Assembly (NCBI GenBank): GCA_028285945.1
Contig: JAPYNE010000014.1
Span: 5,001 to 69,000 of the forward strand
From: Candidatus Foliamicus numerosus
GTDB taxonomy: Bacteria > Pseudomonadota > Gammaproteobacteria > Steroidobacterales > Foliamicaceae
Length of the DNA stretch: 64,000 nt
Direction of reading: 5' to 3'
Part shown: positions 37,109 to 47,717 of the stretch, one piece after another
Numbering within the stretch: position 1 is the stretch's first letter
How the letters are laid out: each line of letters opens with the position of its first letter
Notes under the pieces: generated by a model
What the model was told of the DNA's origin: nothing
What the model saw: the letters and a program-made list of their open reading frames with translations, nothing else
The model's database searches: none
Program-made: the position numbers and the translations under genes

Positions 37109-38092
37109 CTAGAGCGGACGCCGCGTTTCCCCGGAGGTAATGGCCTCTCCGAGCTGATGCACGACCAAGGCGTACATATAGCTGCGGTTGTAGCGCGTGA
37201 TCACGTAGAAATTGGGAAGTGCCAGCCAGTATTCCGGCCCGTTGGCGCCCAGCATCATCAGCAGGCCCGCAGGCGTATCCTCGCTGAGGCTGGCATCGAA
37301 GAGCACGCCGGCAGCGCGCAGCGCGCCCACCGAAGTGGGCGGAGAAAGTCCGCGTTGCTGGGGTTTAGCGGTGCTTCCTTCCGCCAGCGAGGCAGACAGC
37401 GCAACCCCGCCGCCCCGCTGCCATCCGTGCGCGCTCAGATAGGCCGCGACGCTGCTGAACACGTCCCGCCAGTTGCCGAACAGGTTGCGCCGGCCGTCGC
37501 CGTCGCCGTCAACGGCATAGCGGCGATAGCTCGATGGAATGAACTGCGCGCGCCCCATGGCGCCCGAATAAGAACCCAGAACCTCCGCCGCATCCAGAGC
37601 GCCCTCGCTACCCAGCACCAGAAAGTCCTTGAGTTCCCGGCGGAAAAAGTCGCCCCTGCCCGGATGATGGAAGGCCAGTGTGGCCAGCACATCCAGCACG
37701 CGGTGCCTGCCGGTAATGCGTCCATAGCGCGTTTCCACGCCAAGAATGCCCAGAACAACCGATGCCGGCACTCCGGATTCGCTGGCCGCGCTGGCCAAGG
37801 CCTCGCCGTGCAGACGCAAAAAAGCCCTGCCCGCTGAAATTCGCCCGCTGTCCATGAAGATGCGGCGATACGCGGCCCACTCGACCGTGGCCTCCGGTGC
37901 CCGGCTCATCAGCTTGATCACATCGGGGCGCAGCTCCGCCGAAGCAAGCAGTTCGCGGGCCTGCGCCGGAGCCACCTGCTCCTCAGCGGCCAGTTCTTCC
38001 AGGAATCCTTGGATGGCGGGGTCGTCGAGGTCCATGGCGACCGCGCTCCAAGCGGCGCACAAGAGGCAGGAAGGCAAAAGAAATCGATACAT
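37109..38092 (-). CDS. mltB: Lytic murein transglycosylase B
   Basis: Cleaves the MurNAc-GlcNAc bond with formation of 1,6-anhydroMurNAc. 327 residues with the catalytic Glu in GILGVETRYGRITG, GSYSGAMGRAQFIPSSYRRYAVDGDGDG and NWRDVFSSVAAYL, all typical of the SLT_2/MltB family. The signal (FLLPSCLLCAAWSAVA) has a Cys but not a clear lipobox, so it may be soluble. It starts 3 bp after rodA. Confidence 0.95.
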   Translation of the reverse strand: MYRFLLPSCLLCAAWSAVAMDLDDPAIQGFLEELAAEEQVAPAQARELLASAELRPDVIKLMSRAPEATVEWAAYRRIFMDSGRISAGRAFLRLHGEALASAASESGVPASVVLGILGVETRYGRITGRHRVLDVLATLAFHHPGRGDFFRRELKDFLVLGSEGALDAAEVLGSYSGAMGRAQFIPSSYRRYAVDGDGDGRRNLFGNWRDVFSSVAAYLSAHGWQRGGGVALSASLAEGSTAKPQQRGLSPPTSVGALRAAGVLFDASLSEDTPAGLLMMLGANGPEYWLALPNFYVITRYNRSYMYALVVHQLGEAITSGETRRPL

Positions 38093-38095
38093 GGG

Positions 38096-39205
38096 CTAAC
38101 GGGCGAGATAACGCTGGTCGCTATGAATGGCCATGAGAATACCCAAGCCCGCAAGGAAAGTCACATTGGCGCTGCCGGCCACGCTCACCAGCGGGAACGG
38201 CAATCCTACCACCGGCAACAGACCGGTGGTCATGCCCGCGTTCAGCAGAAAGCTGGAGAAAAAACCCAATGCCAGCGATGCGGCCAGCAAGCGGGAGAAA
38301 CGCCCGCGCGCGGCAAGAGCGATTTGCAGCGTGCGAACCAAAATCGCGATAAAAAGCAGCATCGCGACCAATGCGCCCACAAACCCGAACTCCTCGCTAA
38401 TCACCGAAAACACGAAATCGGTGGTGGGTTCCGGCAGAAAGCCGAACTGCGCCTGGCTGCTCTGCATCCATCCCTTCCCGAAGATCCCGCCGGAACCGAT
38501 CGCGATCTTCGACTGAATCACTTGGTAGCCCGCTCCCAGCGGATCGGCTTCGGGGTTCAGCATGTTGAGGACTCGCGCACGCTGATAGTCCTTGAGGCTT
38601 ACCCAGAGCACCGGGGCCGCCAGCACGGTGGTGAGCGCGCCGCCGGCTATGAACCGACGCCGCAATCCGGCCAGGAAAAGAGGAATCATGCCAAACAGGA
38701 GCAGCACCGCGCCGGTCCCCAGATCAGGCTGAAGAACCACCAGCCCCGCCGGAGCGGCGATGAGCAGCATCGCTGTCATTGTGCGTCCCGGCCCCGGCGC
38801 TTGCCTGGATTCGCGCAGCAGCGATGCCACCATCATGGGCACCGCCAGCTTGGCGAATTCGGAAGGCTGGAAGCGAATGCCGAAGTCCAGCCAGCGTTGC
38901 GCCCCGCCGCCTTTTTCGCCCACCAGCAGCACCAGGATGAGCAGGAACACAACGGCGCCGTAAATCCAGGGCGCGGCCATCGCCAAAAAGCGCGGGGAGG
39001 TTTGCGCCAGCACCAGCATGACGCTAAAACCGATCAGCAAGCGCGAAAATTGAAACAACAGCACATCGCCGGCACCGCCCGAGGCGCTGTAGAGCACGGC
39101 CAGCCCGGCGGCAACCACCAGGGCCACCCACACCAGAAGCCAACCGTCCAGCCTCAGCCGCTGCAACAGGCCAAAAACCGGGAAGCTTGCGGCGACCGGG
39201 ATCAT
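38096..39205 (-). CDS. rodA: Peptidoglycan glycosyltransferase RodA (SEDS family)
   Basis: Polymerises lipid II for side-wall growth together with PBP2. 369 residues with about ten transmembrane helices, the loop RWLDFGIRFQPSEFAKLAVP (WLDxG...QPSE) and the later GKGWMQSSQAQFGFLPEPTTDFVFSV with the conserved PExxTDFxF. The gene overlaps mrdA by 4 bp. Confidence 0.97.
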   Translation of the reverse strand: MIPVAASFPVFGLLQRLRLDGWLLVWVALVVAAGLAVLYSASGGAGDVLLFQFSRLLIGFSVMLVLAQTSPRFLAMAAPWIYGAVVFLLILVLLVGEKGGGAQRWLDFGIRFQPSEFAKLAVPMMVASLLRESRQAPGPGRTMTAMLLIAAPAGLVVLQPDLGTGAVLLLFGMIPLFLAGLRRRFIAGGALTTVLAAPVLWVSLKDYQRARVLNMLNPEADPLGAGYQVIQSKIAIGSGGIFGKGWMQSSQAQFGFLPEPTTDFVFSVISEEFGFVGALVAMLLFIAILVRTLQIALAARGRFSRLLAASLALGFFSSFLLNAGMTTGLLPVVGLPFPLVSVAGSANVTFLAGLGILMAIHSDQRYLAR

Positions 39206-41082
39206 CTCGCTTGCGCCATCTGGTCCGGCGGCGAATGGCTGGCCAGATAGGTGTCCAGCACCCGCGCGGCCACCGCGGCCGCGGCGCCCGAGCCCGAGCC
39301 CCCGTTTTCCACAATCACTGCCAGCGCGATAACCGGATCATGCACCGGAGCAAAGGCCACGAACAGGGAGTGGTCGCGGAAACGCTCGTCAATTTCGCCG
39401 GGGTCCGCCTCGCCCTCCCGCGGCAAGGCCACCACCTGCGAGGTGCCGGTCTTTCCCGCCGCGGTATAGGCAAGCTTGGCCCCCGTGGCGCGGGCCGTTC
39501 CCCTCGGGCCGTGCAACACCGCCACCATCGAATCGACCACCGTGAGCCAGTGCTCGGCGGACTCGGGCGCAACCATCCCGGCCGACTCCGGCGCCCGTCT
39601 CATCAGCCGGCCGCTAACGGGGTCGCGGATCGCCTCAACGAGCCGCGGCTTGTACCGCATGCCGCGCATGGCGATCTGCGCCGTTGCCTGCGCCAGTTGC
39701 AACGGCGACGCCACGAGGCTGCCTTGGCCGATGCCGGTCACCACCGTTTCACCGGGGAACCAAGGCTGTTGCGCGGGATCGCTGAAAGCGGACCTTTTCC
39801 AGGCCCGCGACGGCACGATACCCGGCCTTTCTCCGGCAATGTCGATACCCGAGGCCGCGCCGAAACCAAACCGAACCAGACCCTCGTGGATGCCTTCGAT
39901 ATCCATGTCGCGGGCCAGCTGGTAAAAATACACGTCGCAGGACTCGGCAATCGCATCCTGGATCGTCAGCGTGCCATGGCCCTCGCGCTTCCAGTCGCGG
40001 AACAAGCGACTGTTTGCGGACAGGCGGTAGCTTCCTCTGCAATAAATGGTCTGCCCCGGGTCCCGGTAGCCTTCCGCCAGCGCCACCAGCGCCAGCATCG
40101 GCTTGATTGTGGATCCCGGCGGATAGAGCCCGCGCACGGCCCGATTGAACATCGGCAGGGCCGGGTTGCGGTTGAGCTCGGCAAAGCGGGCGCTGTCCAT
40201 GCCGGACACGAATTCGTTGGGATCGAAAGCCGGACTGCTCACCAAGGCCAGCACGCCGCCATCCCGGGGATCCACGGCAACCACGGCGCCGCGGCGTGAT
40301 TCCATGGCGGCAAAGGCCTCTCGCTGCAGTTCTCCGTCGAGAGCGAGTTGCAGGTCCCCGCCGGGCAGGGGATCCAGATCGCTGGTTCGTTCCAGCGGTC
40401 GCCCGTAGGCATCCATGAGGATCCGTTCCCCGCCCGCGGAGCCGCGCAGATCCTCTTCGTAGCTCCCCTCCACGCCGGTCTTGCCAATGAGCGGAATCCC
40501 GGCGTAAACCGACGGATCCAAGCGTTGCTTGTCGGCGGCGCTGACCGCTGCCACATATCCCAGCGCATGGGCGCCGGACGGCCCCAACGGATACTCGCGC
40601 AGCAGCAGTCCTTCGATATCCACGCCGGCGAACTGATGGCGCCTCACGGCAAACCGAGCCGCTTGCTCATCGGGAAGCATGGCGCGAACAGCAAGGGGCG
40701 CGAACGAGGGCAAAAGCCGCAAGGCTTCCATCAACTCGCCCTGCCGCTCGGTCTTCACGAAGCCTTGGTCTTCCAAGCGCGTGAGCATGCCGGGAGCGTC
40801 CTCTGCCTGCTCGGCAACCAGAATCAGGCGGAAACTCGCACGGTTGGCCACCAGAATTTCGCCGTTGCGATCCAGGATGATGCCGCGCCGCGGAGCGATC
40901 CTGCGGGGCTGCACCTGGTTGGCCTGGGCCTGCCCCGCATAATGGCTGTGGCGCACCAGCTGCAGGTGGCTCATCCGGGCAAGCAGCACGAGCGCAAAAA
41001 AACCCATCAGCGCCACCAGATAGGTTGTGCGGCGCACGAGGGTTCCCGATCCAGCGGTTTGGATGTGCCTGCGGACTGCCAT
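39202..41082 (-). CDS. mrdA: Penicillin-binding protein 2 (transpeptidase)
   Basis: Crosslinks peptidoglycan in the elongasome. 626 residues: a short cytoplasmic part, one membrane helix (TTYLVALMGFFALVLLARM), a pedestal/dimerisation domain, and the transpeptidase domain with SxxK in PGSTIKPMLAL (Ser about 325), a second motif ESCDVYFY and KTGT in AAGKTGTSQVVAL. The overlap with rodA is the standard bicistronic layout. Confidence 0.97.
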   Translation of the reverse strand: MAVRRHIQTAGSGTLVRRTTYLVALMGFFALVLLARMSHLQLVRHSHYAGQAQANQVQPRRIAPRRGIILDRNGEILVANRASFRLILVAEQAEDAPGMLTRLEDQGFVKTERQGELMEALRLLPSFAPLAVRAMLPDEQAARFAVRRHQFAGVDIEGLLLREYPLGPSGAHALGYVAAVSAADKQRLDPSVYAGIPLIGKTGVEGSYEEDLRGSAGGERILMDAYGRPLERTSDLDPLPGGDLQLALDGELQREAFAAMESRRGAVVAVDPRDGGVLALVSSPAFDPNEFVSGMDSARFAELNRNPALPMFNRAVRGLYPPGSTIKPMLALVALAEGYRDPGQTIYCRGSYRLSANSRLFRDWKREGHGTLTIQDAIAESCDVYFYQLARDMDIEGIHEGLVRFGFGAASGIDIAGERPGIVPSRAWKRSAFSDPAQQPWFPGETVVTGIGQGSLVASPLQLAQATAQIAMRGMRYKPRLVEAIRDPVSGRLMRRAPESAGMVAPESAEHWLTVVDSMVAVLHGPRGTARATGAKLAYTAAGKTGTSQVVALPREGEADPGEIDERFRDHSLFVAFAPVHDPVIALAVIVENGGSGSGAAAAVAARVLDTYLASHSPPDQMAQAR

Positions 41083-41088
41083 GGAGGA

Positions 41089-41544
41089 TCAGACCTTGAG
41101 GAACAGGAAAGCGACCAGGATAAGCAGGCCCCCGCTCAGCAGGCTGCTGACCAGGCCCGGCAGCGAGCCGGGTTGACCGAGCCAGCCGCCGATCAAAGCC
41201 ACCATAAGCAGGTAGGCCGCCAGAGTCGCCATCGCCAGCAGGAAGCGCTGCCAAGGCGGCGAAGACACCATCCGGCCACGCAGGTTGGCGGCCATGAAGG
41301 TGAGCACCGTGGCGGCCATTGCGTGCAGGCCCAAGGGCGCGCCGGAAAGCAGATCATGGACAAGCCCGGCAACTGCGGCGATCAGCAGGCGGTTCCGTGC
41401 CGGACCGGCGAGAACCAGCCAGATAAGCGCTACGCCCAGCCACGGCGGCTGCCACAGCCGCAGGGCCTGGGGAAGGGGCAGCACCGTGAGCAGCAGGGCC
41501 GCAGCAATCAGGGAGTAGCTTCGCGCAACAGCGCTGGCCATCAT
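41089..41544 (-). CDS. mreD: Rod shape-determining protein MreD
   Basis: 151 residues with five or six membrane helices (SLIAAALLLTVLPLPQALRLWQ, RNRLLIAAVAGLVHDLLSGAPLGLHAM), which fits MreD. The HDLLSGAPLG segment is the most conserved part. It overlaps mreC by 4 bp and precedes mrdA by 6 bp. It links MreC to the PBP2-RodA synthase. Confidence 0.92.
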   Translation of the reverse strand: MMASAVARSYSLIAAALLLTVLPLPQALRLWQPPWLGVALIWLVLAGPARNRLLIAAVAGLVHDLLSGAPLGLHAMAATVLTFMAANLRGRMVSSPPWQRFLLAMATLAAYLLMVALIGGWLGQPGSLPGLVSSLLSGGLLILVAFLFLKV

Positions 41545-42440
41545 GATTCCCCGGCAGCCCGACCGGTGGCCGCGCTGCCGGTTACGACCGCTTCGGAGCG
41601 CAGCAGCAGGACCTGGCGCACACCCTGCAGGTTTGCGGTGGGACGCACGAAAGCTTCCAGAAACGCCTGCCCCGAAGCATTGCGCACCCCTTCCACAACG
41701 CCCACGCGCAGCCCGGCGGGGAACCGCCCTCCGCTGCCCGAGCTGACCAGCACGTCGCCTTCGGCGACATCCGCATGCGCGGGCATGTACGGCAGCAGCA
41801 GCCTGTGATCGCGCTGGCCGGTCCCGAAGGCAATGGCCTGGAGGCCGGTGCGCTCGAGCATCACCGGGATGGCGTGGTTTGAGTCGCTGATTAGCAGCGC
41901 CTCCGAAGTCACTAGGTAATCGCGGGCGATCTGACCCACCACGCCGGCGGAATCGACCACAGGCTGGCCGATAAACGCACCCTGCCGGCTGCCGATGCTC
42001 AGGGTGACCCGGTGGCGGGAAATATCCGGGTTTCCGGGCAGGGCCCGGGCGGCAAGGTTGCTGGATCCGTGCATCGCGTCAAGCGCCAGCAGCGTGCGCA
42101 AATCCTCGTTCTCCGCTCTCAGCAGGGCCATTTGCTGCATCTCCACGTCCTGATTCAGCAGGCGTGTGCGCAAAGCTTCGTTCTCACGCAACAGTTCGGC
42201 CTGATTGCGAAAGTAACCCTGGGTTGCGCTGAAGCTGCCCACCCCCAAACGCACAGCCGCCTGCACGGGAATCTTGAGAAGCTCTCCGGCGCCCCGCAGG
42301 TTCTGGACGGCCGGAACCCGGGATTCGACGATCAGCAGCGCGAAACAGGCCAGACATATGACCAAGCACTCCCCTGCAAGGATGGGCCCCTTCCGCCTTC
42401 GAGAGCGGTTCGGCGCGCGCGTTGCGTTCCAGTTGCGCAT
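41541..42440 (-). CDS. mreC: Cell shape-determining protein MreC
   Basis: 299 residues: an Arg-rich cytoplasmic start, one membrane helix (GECLVICLACFALLIVESR), a coiled coil (about 75-115) and the periplasmic double beta-barrel (VGQIARDYLVTSEALLISDSNHAIPVM, GDVLVSSGSGGRFPAGLRVGVV). It activates PBP2. It follows mreB by 29 bp. Confidence 0.95.
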   Translation of the reverse strand: MRNWNATRAPNRSRRRKGPILAGECLVICLACFALLIVESRVPAVQNLRGAGELLKIPVQAAVRLGVGSFSATQGYFRNQAELLRENEALRTRLLNQDVEMQQMALLRAENEDLRTLLALDAMHGSSNLAARALPGNPDISRHRVTLSIGSRQGAFIGQPVVDSAGVVGQIARDYLVTSEALLISDSNHAIPVMLERTGLQAIAFGTGQRDHRLLLPYMPAHADVAEGDVLVSSGSGGRFPAGLRVGVVEGVRNASGQAFLEAFVRPTANLQGVRQVLLLRSEAVVTGSAATGRAAGES

Positions 42441-42469
42441 GCTTTTGGCCTTGGTGCCGTGGCACAGCC

Positions 42470-43549
42470 CTAATCCATGGGATCTCCCATGCCCATTGTG
42501 AGGCCGGAACTCTCGCTCACATGGCCGACCGTGCCCTGGACCTCCACCAGGTGTCCGCAGCCGCGCACAACGCAGGTCAGGGGATCCTCGGCCACGAACG
42601 CGGGTACCGCCGCCCGCTCGCGGATCAGAGAGTCCAGCTTCGGCAGCAGCGCCCCCCCGCCAGCCAGCACGAGTCCGCTCTCGCTGATGTCGGCACCCAA
42701 CTCGGGTGGCGTGCGGGACAGAACTTCCAGCACCGCCTGCACGATTTCCTCGAGCGTGTCGTTCAAGGCATCGCGCACCTCATTGCTGTTGAGGGTGAAC
42801 TGCGAGTGCAGGCCGCGCGACAGGCTGCGACCGTGGAGCTTGATTTCCCTGACTTCCTCTGCGGGATAGGCGCTGGCCACCTCGCGCTTGATGGCTTCGG
42901 CCTGGCTGGCCCCGATCGCCATGCCGTGATTTCGCCGCACGTACTGGACGATGGCGTCGTCCATGCGCGTTCCGCCTGCCTTGACCGAGCGCGCGAATAC
43001 CACGCTGGACATGGACAGCACCGCCACCTCGGACGTTCCGCCACCAATGTCCACCACCATGTTCCCGCAGGGGCGATGCACCGGCAGCCCGGCGCCGATC
43101 GCGGCCACGATGGGCTCTTCCACCACAAACACTTCGCGGGCGCCGGCATCGCGGGCCGACTCCTCAATGGCCCGCCGATCGACCGGGGTGGCCCCGTGGG
43201 GAATGCAGATCACCAGCCGGCGGACAGCGGGCCGAAAGAAACTCTCGCCCAGCGCCTTGACCATGAAGTGCCTGAGCATCTGCTCGGCAACTTCGTAGTT
43301 GGCGATCACGCCGTCCCTCAGCGGCTTGACGATCTCGAGATCGCGCGGCGTGCGCCCGAGCATCCCGAAGGCTTCAGTGCCGATGGCGAGCACACCGTCG
43401 CTGGCGCCATTGCGGCGCAACGCGACCACCGACGGCTCGTTGAGCACAATGCCGCGGCCGCCCACGTAAACAAGCGTGTTGGCGGTGCCGAGGTCTATGG
43501 CGAGATCAACGGCCAGCCGCTTGGCGAAACCACGTACAACACTGCTCAT
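42470..43549 (-). CDS. mreB: Rod shape-determining protein MreB (actin-like)
   Basis: Forms membrane-bound filaments that steer lateral wall growth. 359 residues with actin-fold motifs: phosphate-1 LAIDLGTANTLVYVGGRGIV, phosphate-2 MVVDIGGGTSEVAVLS and the adenosine motif LVLAGGGALLPKLD. The N-terminus (SSVVRGFAKRLAVDL) is basic and amphipathic, suited to membrane binding. It is the first gene of the nine-gene shape operon. Confidence 0.97.
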   Translation of the reverse strand: MSSVVRGFAKRLAVDLAIDLGTANTLVYVGGRGIVLNEPSVVALRRNGASDGVLAIGTEAFGMLGRTPRDLEIVKPLRDGVIANYEVAEQMLRHFMVKALGESFFRPAVRRLVICIPHGATPVDRRAIEESARDAGAREVFVVEEPIVAAIGAGLPVHRPCGNMVVDIGGGTSEVAVLSMSSVVFARSVKAGGTRMDDAIVQYVRRNHGMAIGASQAEAIKREVASAYPAEEVREIKLHGRSLSRGLHSQFTLNSNEVRDALNDTLEEIVQAVLEVLSRTPPELGADISESGLVLAGGGALLPKLDSLIRERAAVPAFVAEDPLTCVVRGCGHLVEVQGTVGHVSESSGLTMGMGDPMD

Positions 43550-43597
43550 AGGGTTAGCAAATCCATGCGGGCGGGAAACCCTTTTTCCGGTTCTGGA

Positions 43598-43606
43598 ATC
43601 ATAGCA
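43598..43606 (-). promoter_or_regulatory. Predicted extended -10 promoter of the mreB operon
   Basis: The minus strand reads TGCTATGAT (43606 to 43598), an extended -10 element with no clear -35. It would start transcription near 43590, about 40 nt before the mreB ATG. It lies in the 216-bp divergent region between mreB and gatC, which shows no other gene. Confidence 0.45.
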
Positions 43607-43765
43607 GATCAGCCAGCGATTCTACGGCGCGCCAAGGGATTCCGGCCGTCCGGCGGCTGCGCTTGAAGCCTTTGAGCCGCCGCAGCGGAGGCTCGCGTGA
43701 TTGCAAGCCGAAGGCGGGAATGCGAAGATGAGCAATGACGCTGCCATGCCGCCACGATTGCGATC

Positions 43766-44098
43766 ATGAACAATCTCAAGACGCCGAAGCAGTCGGAACC
43801 CGCTGCGGAATTCTCGGATGCCGAACTGCTGCGGGCGGCGCATCTTACGCGCTTGGCGCTGGACGACGGCGAGAAACCGGAGTTGGCGGCCACCTTGCGC
43901 CGCATTATCGGCTTCGTGCGTGTTCTCCAGGAACTCGACACCGAAGGGGTGGAGCCCATGGTCCATCCGCTGGATCTCAGGTTGCCGCTGCGTGCAGACG
44001 AGGTGACCGAATCCGACATGCGCACGGAGGCGCAGGCTTGCGCTCCGGATGTGGCCAAGGGGCTGTACCGCGTGCCCAGGGTGATCGAGCCGGCATGA
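43766..44098 (+). CDS. gatC: Asp/Glu-tRNA amidotransferase subunit C
   Basis: 110 residues, with the family's helix-rich pattern AELLRAAHLTRLALDDGEKPEL and the terminal belt LRADEVTESDM plus APDVAKGLYRVPRVIE. GatC holds GatA and GatB together in the complex that converts Glu-tRNA-Gln or Asp-tRNA-Asn to the amidated form. The stop overlaps the gatA start (ATGA). Confidence 0.95.
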   Translation: MNNLKTPKQSEPAAEFSDAELLRAAHLTRLALDDGEKPELAATLRRIIGFVRVLQELDTEGVEPMVHPLDLRLPLRADEVTESDMRTEAQACAPDVAKGLYRVPRVIEPA

Positions 44099-45573
44099 TC
44101 GAGTTTTCCCTGGCCGGCCTGCGCCGGGCGCTGGATGGTGGCGAAATTTCAAGCCGGGAGCTGACCGAGGCCTGCCTGCGGCGGATTGAGGAGCGCAATC
44201 CGGCGCTCAATGCCTTTGTGACATTGTGCGGAGAGTCAGCGCTTAAGGAAGCATCGCGCGCCGATTCCGGCAAGGCGGCAGACGGTCCGCTGGCGGGCAT
44301 TCCGATCGCCCATAAGGACATCTTCTGCACCCGCGGCGTGCGCACCACGGCGGGGTCGCGGATCCTCGACAATTTCGTGCCGCCGTATGACGCTACGGTG
44401 GTCGAGCGCCTTGCGCAGGCGGGCACCTTTCTCATCGGCAAGACGAACATGGACGAATTCGCCATGGGATCGTCCAGCGAGACCAGCTACTACGGGCCGG
44501 TGCTCAACCCTTGGGATCTTTCCCGCTCGCCGGGAGGCTCCTCCGGCGGATCGGCCGCGGCGGTGGCGGCCGGGCTGGTTCCCGCCGCCACCGGCACCGA
44601 CACCGGCGGATCGGTTCGCCAACCCGCCGCGCTGTGCGGGATTACCGGCTTCAGGCCCAGCTACGGGCGCGTGTCCCGCTACGGAATGATCGCCTTCGCC
44701 TCCAGCCTCGATCAGGCCGGATCGCTGACACGCACCGCCGAGGACGCCGCGTTGCTGCTCGACAGCATGGCCGGCCACGATCCGCGCGACTCCACCTGCG
44801 CCCAGCGTCCTGGCGAGCGCTACTCGGCAGCACTGAGCCCAATGAGCGCCCGGGCGCTCGAAGGGGTGCGCATTGGCGTGGTGAAGGAGTTCATGGGCGA
44901 GGGCCTGGACCCCCGCTGCCGGCAGGTATTCTCCGACAACATGGCCACGCTGCGCGGCTTGGGCGCGGCGGTGAGCGAGGTGTCGCTGCCGCGGCTGCCG
45001 CTGTCGGTGGCGGTTTACTACGTTGTGGCGCCTGCGGAGTGCTCGTCCAATCTGGCGCGCTTCGACGGGGTGCGCTTCGGATTGCGCGAAAGCGGCGCCG
45101 ACAGTCTGGAGGCGCTGTACACGCAATCCCGGGGCGCCGGTTTCGGCGAGGAAGTGCGCCGCCGCATCCTGGTGGGCGGCTGGGTTTTGTCCAAGGGCTA
45201 TTTCGATGCCTACTACCTCAAGGCCCAGCGCGCGCGCCGGCTGCTGGCGAACGACTTCGCGCGCGCCTTCGAGAGCGTGGACATGCTCGCCGGTCCCACG
45301 ACGCCGGCTCCCGCATTCGCGGTCGGTGAAAAAATTAACGATCCCATACAGATGTATCTCAATGACGTGTACACCATAGGCGCCGCCCTAGCCGGCCTGC
45401 CCTGCATATCGGTTCCCGCCGGTTCGGTGGACGGCCTGCCGGTGGGCCTGCAGCTTATGGGCCGGCCGTTCGCCGAAGCCGAGGTGCTGCGGTGCGCCCA
45501 TGCCTACCAGCTGGAAACCAACTGGCACCGCCTGTGGCCGCCCGGAACCACAGCGCCTTTCGATGCGGGCTAA
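44095..45573 (+). CDS. gatA: Asp/Glu-tRNA amidotransferase subunit A
   Basis: The glutaminase subunit that frees ammonia for GatB. 492 residues from ATG at 44095. The amidase-signature triad is visible: Lys in [14 protein letters not shown] (about 78), and the Ser pair in [18 protein letters not shown] and [14 protein letters not shown]. The ending ([19 protein letters not shown]) matches GatA. Operon order gatC-gatA-gatB with a 10-bp gap to gatB. Confidence 0.97.
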   Translation: MIEFSLAGLRRALDGGEISSRELTEACLRRIEERNPALNAFVTLCGESALKEASRADSGKAADGPLAGIPIAHKDIFCTRGVRTTAGSRILDNFVPPYDATVVERLAQAGTFLIGKTNMDEFAMGSSSETSYYGPVLNPWDLSRSPGGSSGGSAAAVAAGLVPAATGTDTGGSVRQPAALCGITGFRPSYGRVSRYGMIAFASSLDQAGSLTRTAEDAALLLDSMAGHDPRDSTCAQRPGERYSAALSPMSARALEGVRIGVVKEFMGEGLDPRCRQVFSDNMATLRGLGAAVSEVSLPRLPLSVAVYYVVAPAECSSNLARFDGVRFGLRESGADSLEALYTQSRGAGFGEEVRRRILVGGWVLSKGYFDAYYLKAQRARRLLANDFARAFESVDMLAGPTTPAPAFAVGEKINDPIQMYLNDVYTIGAALAGLPCISVPAGSVDGLPVGLQLMGRPFAEAEVLRCAHAYQLETNWHRLWPPGTTAPFDAG

Positions 45574-45583
45574 GGCGGGAAGC

Positions 45584-47011
45584 ATGAACCTGGAAGCGGT
45601 GATCGGGCTTGAGATTCACGTCCAGCTGGCCACCCGCAGCAAGATGTTCTCCGGCGCGCCGACGGTTTTCGGCGCGGCTCCCAATACCCAGGCCTGCCTG
45701 GTCGATCTCGGCTTTCCCGGCACCCTTCCGGTGGCCAATCGCGAAGCCGTGGCGATGGCCGCGCGGTTTGGCCTGGCCACGGGGGGCCGGGTGGCGGAGC
45801 ATTCCGTTTTCGCGCGCAAGAACTACTTTTATCCGGACCTGCCCAAGGGCTACCAGATTTCCCAGTACGAACTGCCGATCGTGAGCGGGGGAGCGGTGGA
45901 AGTGGCGGTTCCGGGCCATGCGCCGCGAACCATCGAGCTCACCAGAGCGCATCTCGAAGAGGATGCGGGAAAATCGCTGCACGACGCCCTGCCGAACGCC
46001 ACCGGCGTGGACCTCAACCGCGCCGGCGCGCCGCTGCTGGAAATCGTTACCGAACCGCAACTGCACTCGCCGGAGGAGGCCGGCGCCTGCATGCGCAGCA
46101 TTCATCAAATGGTCACCTGGATCGGCATTTCCGACGGCGCGATGCAGGAGGGATCGATGCGCTGCGATGCCAATATCTCGCTTAGAAAGCGGGGCGACCC
46201 GAATCTCGGCACCCGCACCGAAATCAAGAACCTCAACTCCTTCCGCTTCGTGGAACGGGCGCTGCGCTGCGAGATTCGCAGGCAGGGCGAGGTGCTCCGA
46301 GGGGGCGGCGCGGTTGCCCAGGAAACGCGCCTGTACGATTCCCGGATGGACGCGACGCGACCTATGCGCGACAAGGAAGAGGCCAACGACTACCGCTACT
46401 TCCCCGATCCGGACCTGCCGCCGCTAGTGCTCGAAAGCGGCTTTGTGGAAGAGCTGCGCCACACGCTGCCGGAACTGCCGGGGGCGCGCCAGGACCGGTT
46501 CGAGGCCGATTACGGGCTGAGCGCCGAGGACGCGCGCCGCTTGTGCGAGAGCCGGGCCACGGCCGATTATTTCGAGGCGGCAGGGCGCGCTTGCGGCGAC
46601 ATGGTGCTGGCCGCGCGCTGGGTGACCGGCGATTTGGCCGCTGCGCTGAACCGGGACGCGCTGGACATCGGCGCCAGCCGGGTGGGCGCCGGCGAGCTGG
46701 GGGCGCTGCTTGCCCGCCTGCGCGAGGGCGTGCTGTCCGGCAAGCTCGGCAAGGAGGTGTTCCAGGCCATGTGGTCCGGCGAAGGCGGGGCCGACGACAT
46801 CATCGCCGCCCGCGGCCTGAAGCAGATTTCGGATACAAGCACCTTGGAAGGCATCGTGGACGACATCCTGGCAAGCCACTCCGATCAGGTAAGCCAGTAC
46901 CGCGAGGGCAACACGCGCGTGTTCGGGTTTTTCGTGGGCCAGGTGATGCGCGCCACCAAGGGCCGGGCCAATCCCGCGATCGTCAACGAGCTGCTTCGGG
47001 AGCGGCTGTAG
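45584..47011 (+). CDS. gatB: Asp/Glu-tRNA amidotransferase subunit B
   Basis: The kinase/amidase subunit that binds the misacylated tRNA. 475 residues: [18 protein letters not shown] opens the cradle domain, [18 protein letters not shown] and [20 protein letters not shown] are typical, and the C-terminal YqeY/helical tail ends [23 protein letters not shown] at 45584 matches [12 protein letters not shown]. The ABC gene follows 4 bp later. Confidence 0.97.
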   Translation: MNLEAVIGLEIHVQLATRSKMFSGAPTVFGAAPNTQACLVDLGFPGTLPVANREAVAMAARFGLATGGRVAEHSVFARKNYFYPDLPKGYQISQYELPIVSGGAVEVAVPGHAPRTIELTRAHLEEDAGKSLHDALPNATGVDLNRAGAPLLEIVTEPQLHSPEEAGACMRSIHQMVTWIGISDGAMQEGSMRCDANISLRKRGDPNLGTRTEIKNLNSFRFVERALRCEIRRQGEVLRGGGAVAQETRLYDSRMDATRPMRDKEEANDYRYFPDPDLPPLVLESGFVEELRHTLPELPGARQDRFEADYGLSAEDARRLCESRATADYFEAAGRACGDMVLAARWVTGDLAAALNRDALDIGASRVGAGELGALLARLREGVLSGKLGKEVFQAMWSGEGGADDIIAARGLKQISDTSTLEGIVDDILASHSDQVSQYREGNTRVFGFFVGQVMRATKGRANPAIVNELLRERL

Positions 47012-47015
47012 CGCC

Positions 47016-47717
47016 GTGGCAGGCGCAGCCATCCGCACCCGTGAAATCACTCGGACCTACCGGATGGGCGCGAACACCGTGGCGGCCCTTTGCGGCGTAA
47101 GCCTTGCCGTGAAGCCCAACGAGTACCTTGCCGTGACCGGTCCGTCCGGCTCCGGCAAATCGACGCTGATGAATCTGCTCGGCTGCTTGGAAACGCCTAG
47201 TTCCGGAGACTACTGGCTTGACGGCGCGCATGTTTCGGAAATGAACTCCCGCGAACGGGCGCGGGTGCGCAACCGGCAGGTGGGCTTCGTGTTTCAAACC
47301 TTCAATCTGCTGGAGCGGTGCAACGCGCTCAAGAACGTCGAAGCGCCACTGATCTACGCCCGCATGCGCCGCCGCGAACGGCTCAAGCGCGCCGCGGCCG
47401 CGCTGGAGCGGGTGGGGCTGTCGCATCGCTTAGGGCACCGCCCCGCCCAGCTTTCCGGCGGCCAGCGCCAGAGAGTGGCCATCGCCCGGGCGCTGGTCAC
47501 CCGGCCCAGCATCTTGCTGGCCGACGAGCCCACAGGCAATCTGGATTCCGCCACCGGGGAAGAGGTTCTGGCCTTGTTCGATTCATTGCACGCAGACGGG
47601 CACACGCTCATCGTGGTCACGCACGATGCCGAAATTGCGGCGCGGGCCGGACGCAGAATCGAGATGCTGGACGGTCGGATAACGACCGACACCGCAGCAG
47701 CAGCAACGCCGACGTGA
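47016..47717 (+). CDS. ABC transporter ATP-binding protein (MacB/LolD-like)
   Basis: 233 residues from GTG at 47016, 4 bp after gatB. Walker A GPSGSGKS (42-49), Q-loop [12 protein letters not shown], signature [15 protein letters not shown], Walker [13 protein letters not shown] and switch His VVTHD are all present. It is not the same gene as the ATPase at 12536. The adaptor at 48098 is its likely partner; a permease gene is not found next to them. It may act with FtsX-type permeases encoded elsewhere. Confidence 0.9.
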   Translation: MAGAAIRTREITRTYRMGANTVAALCGVSLAVKPNEYLAVTGPSGSGKSTLMNLLGCLETPSSGDYWLDGAHVSEMNSRERARVRNRQVGFVFQTFNLLERCNALKNVEAPLIYARMRRRERLKRAAAALERVGLSHRLGHRPAQLSGGQRQRVAIARALVTRPSILLADEPTGNLDSATGEEVLALFDSLHADGHTLIVVTHDAEIAARAGRRIEMLDGRITTDTAAAATPT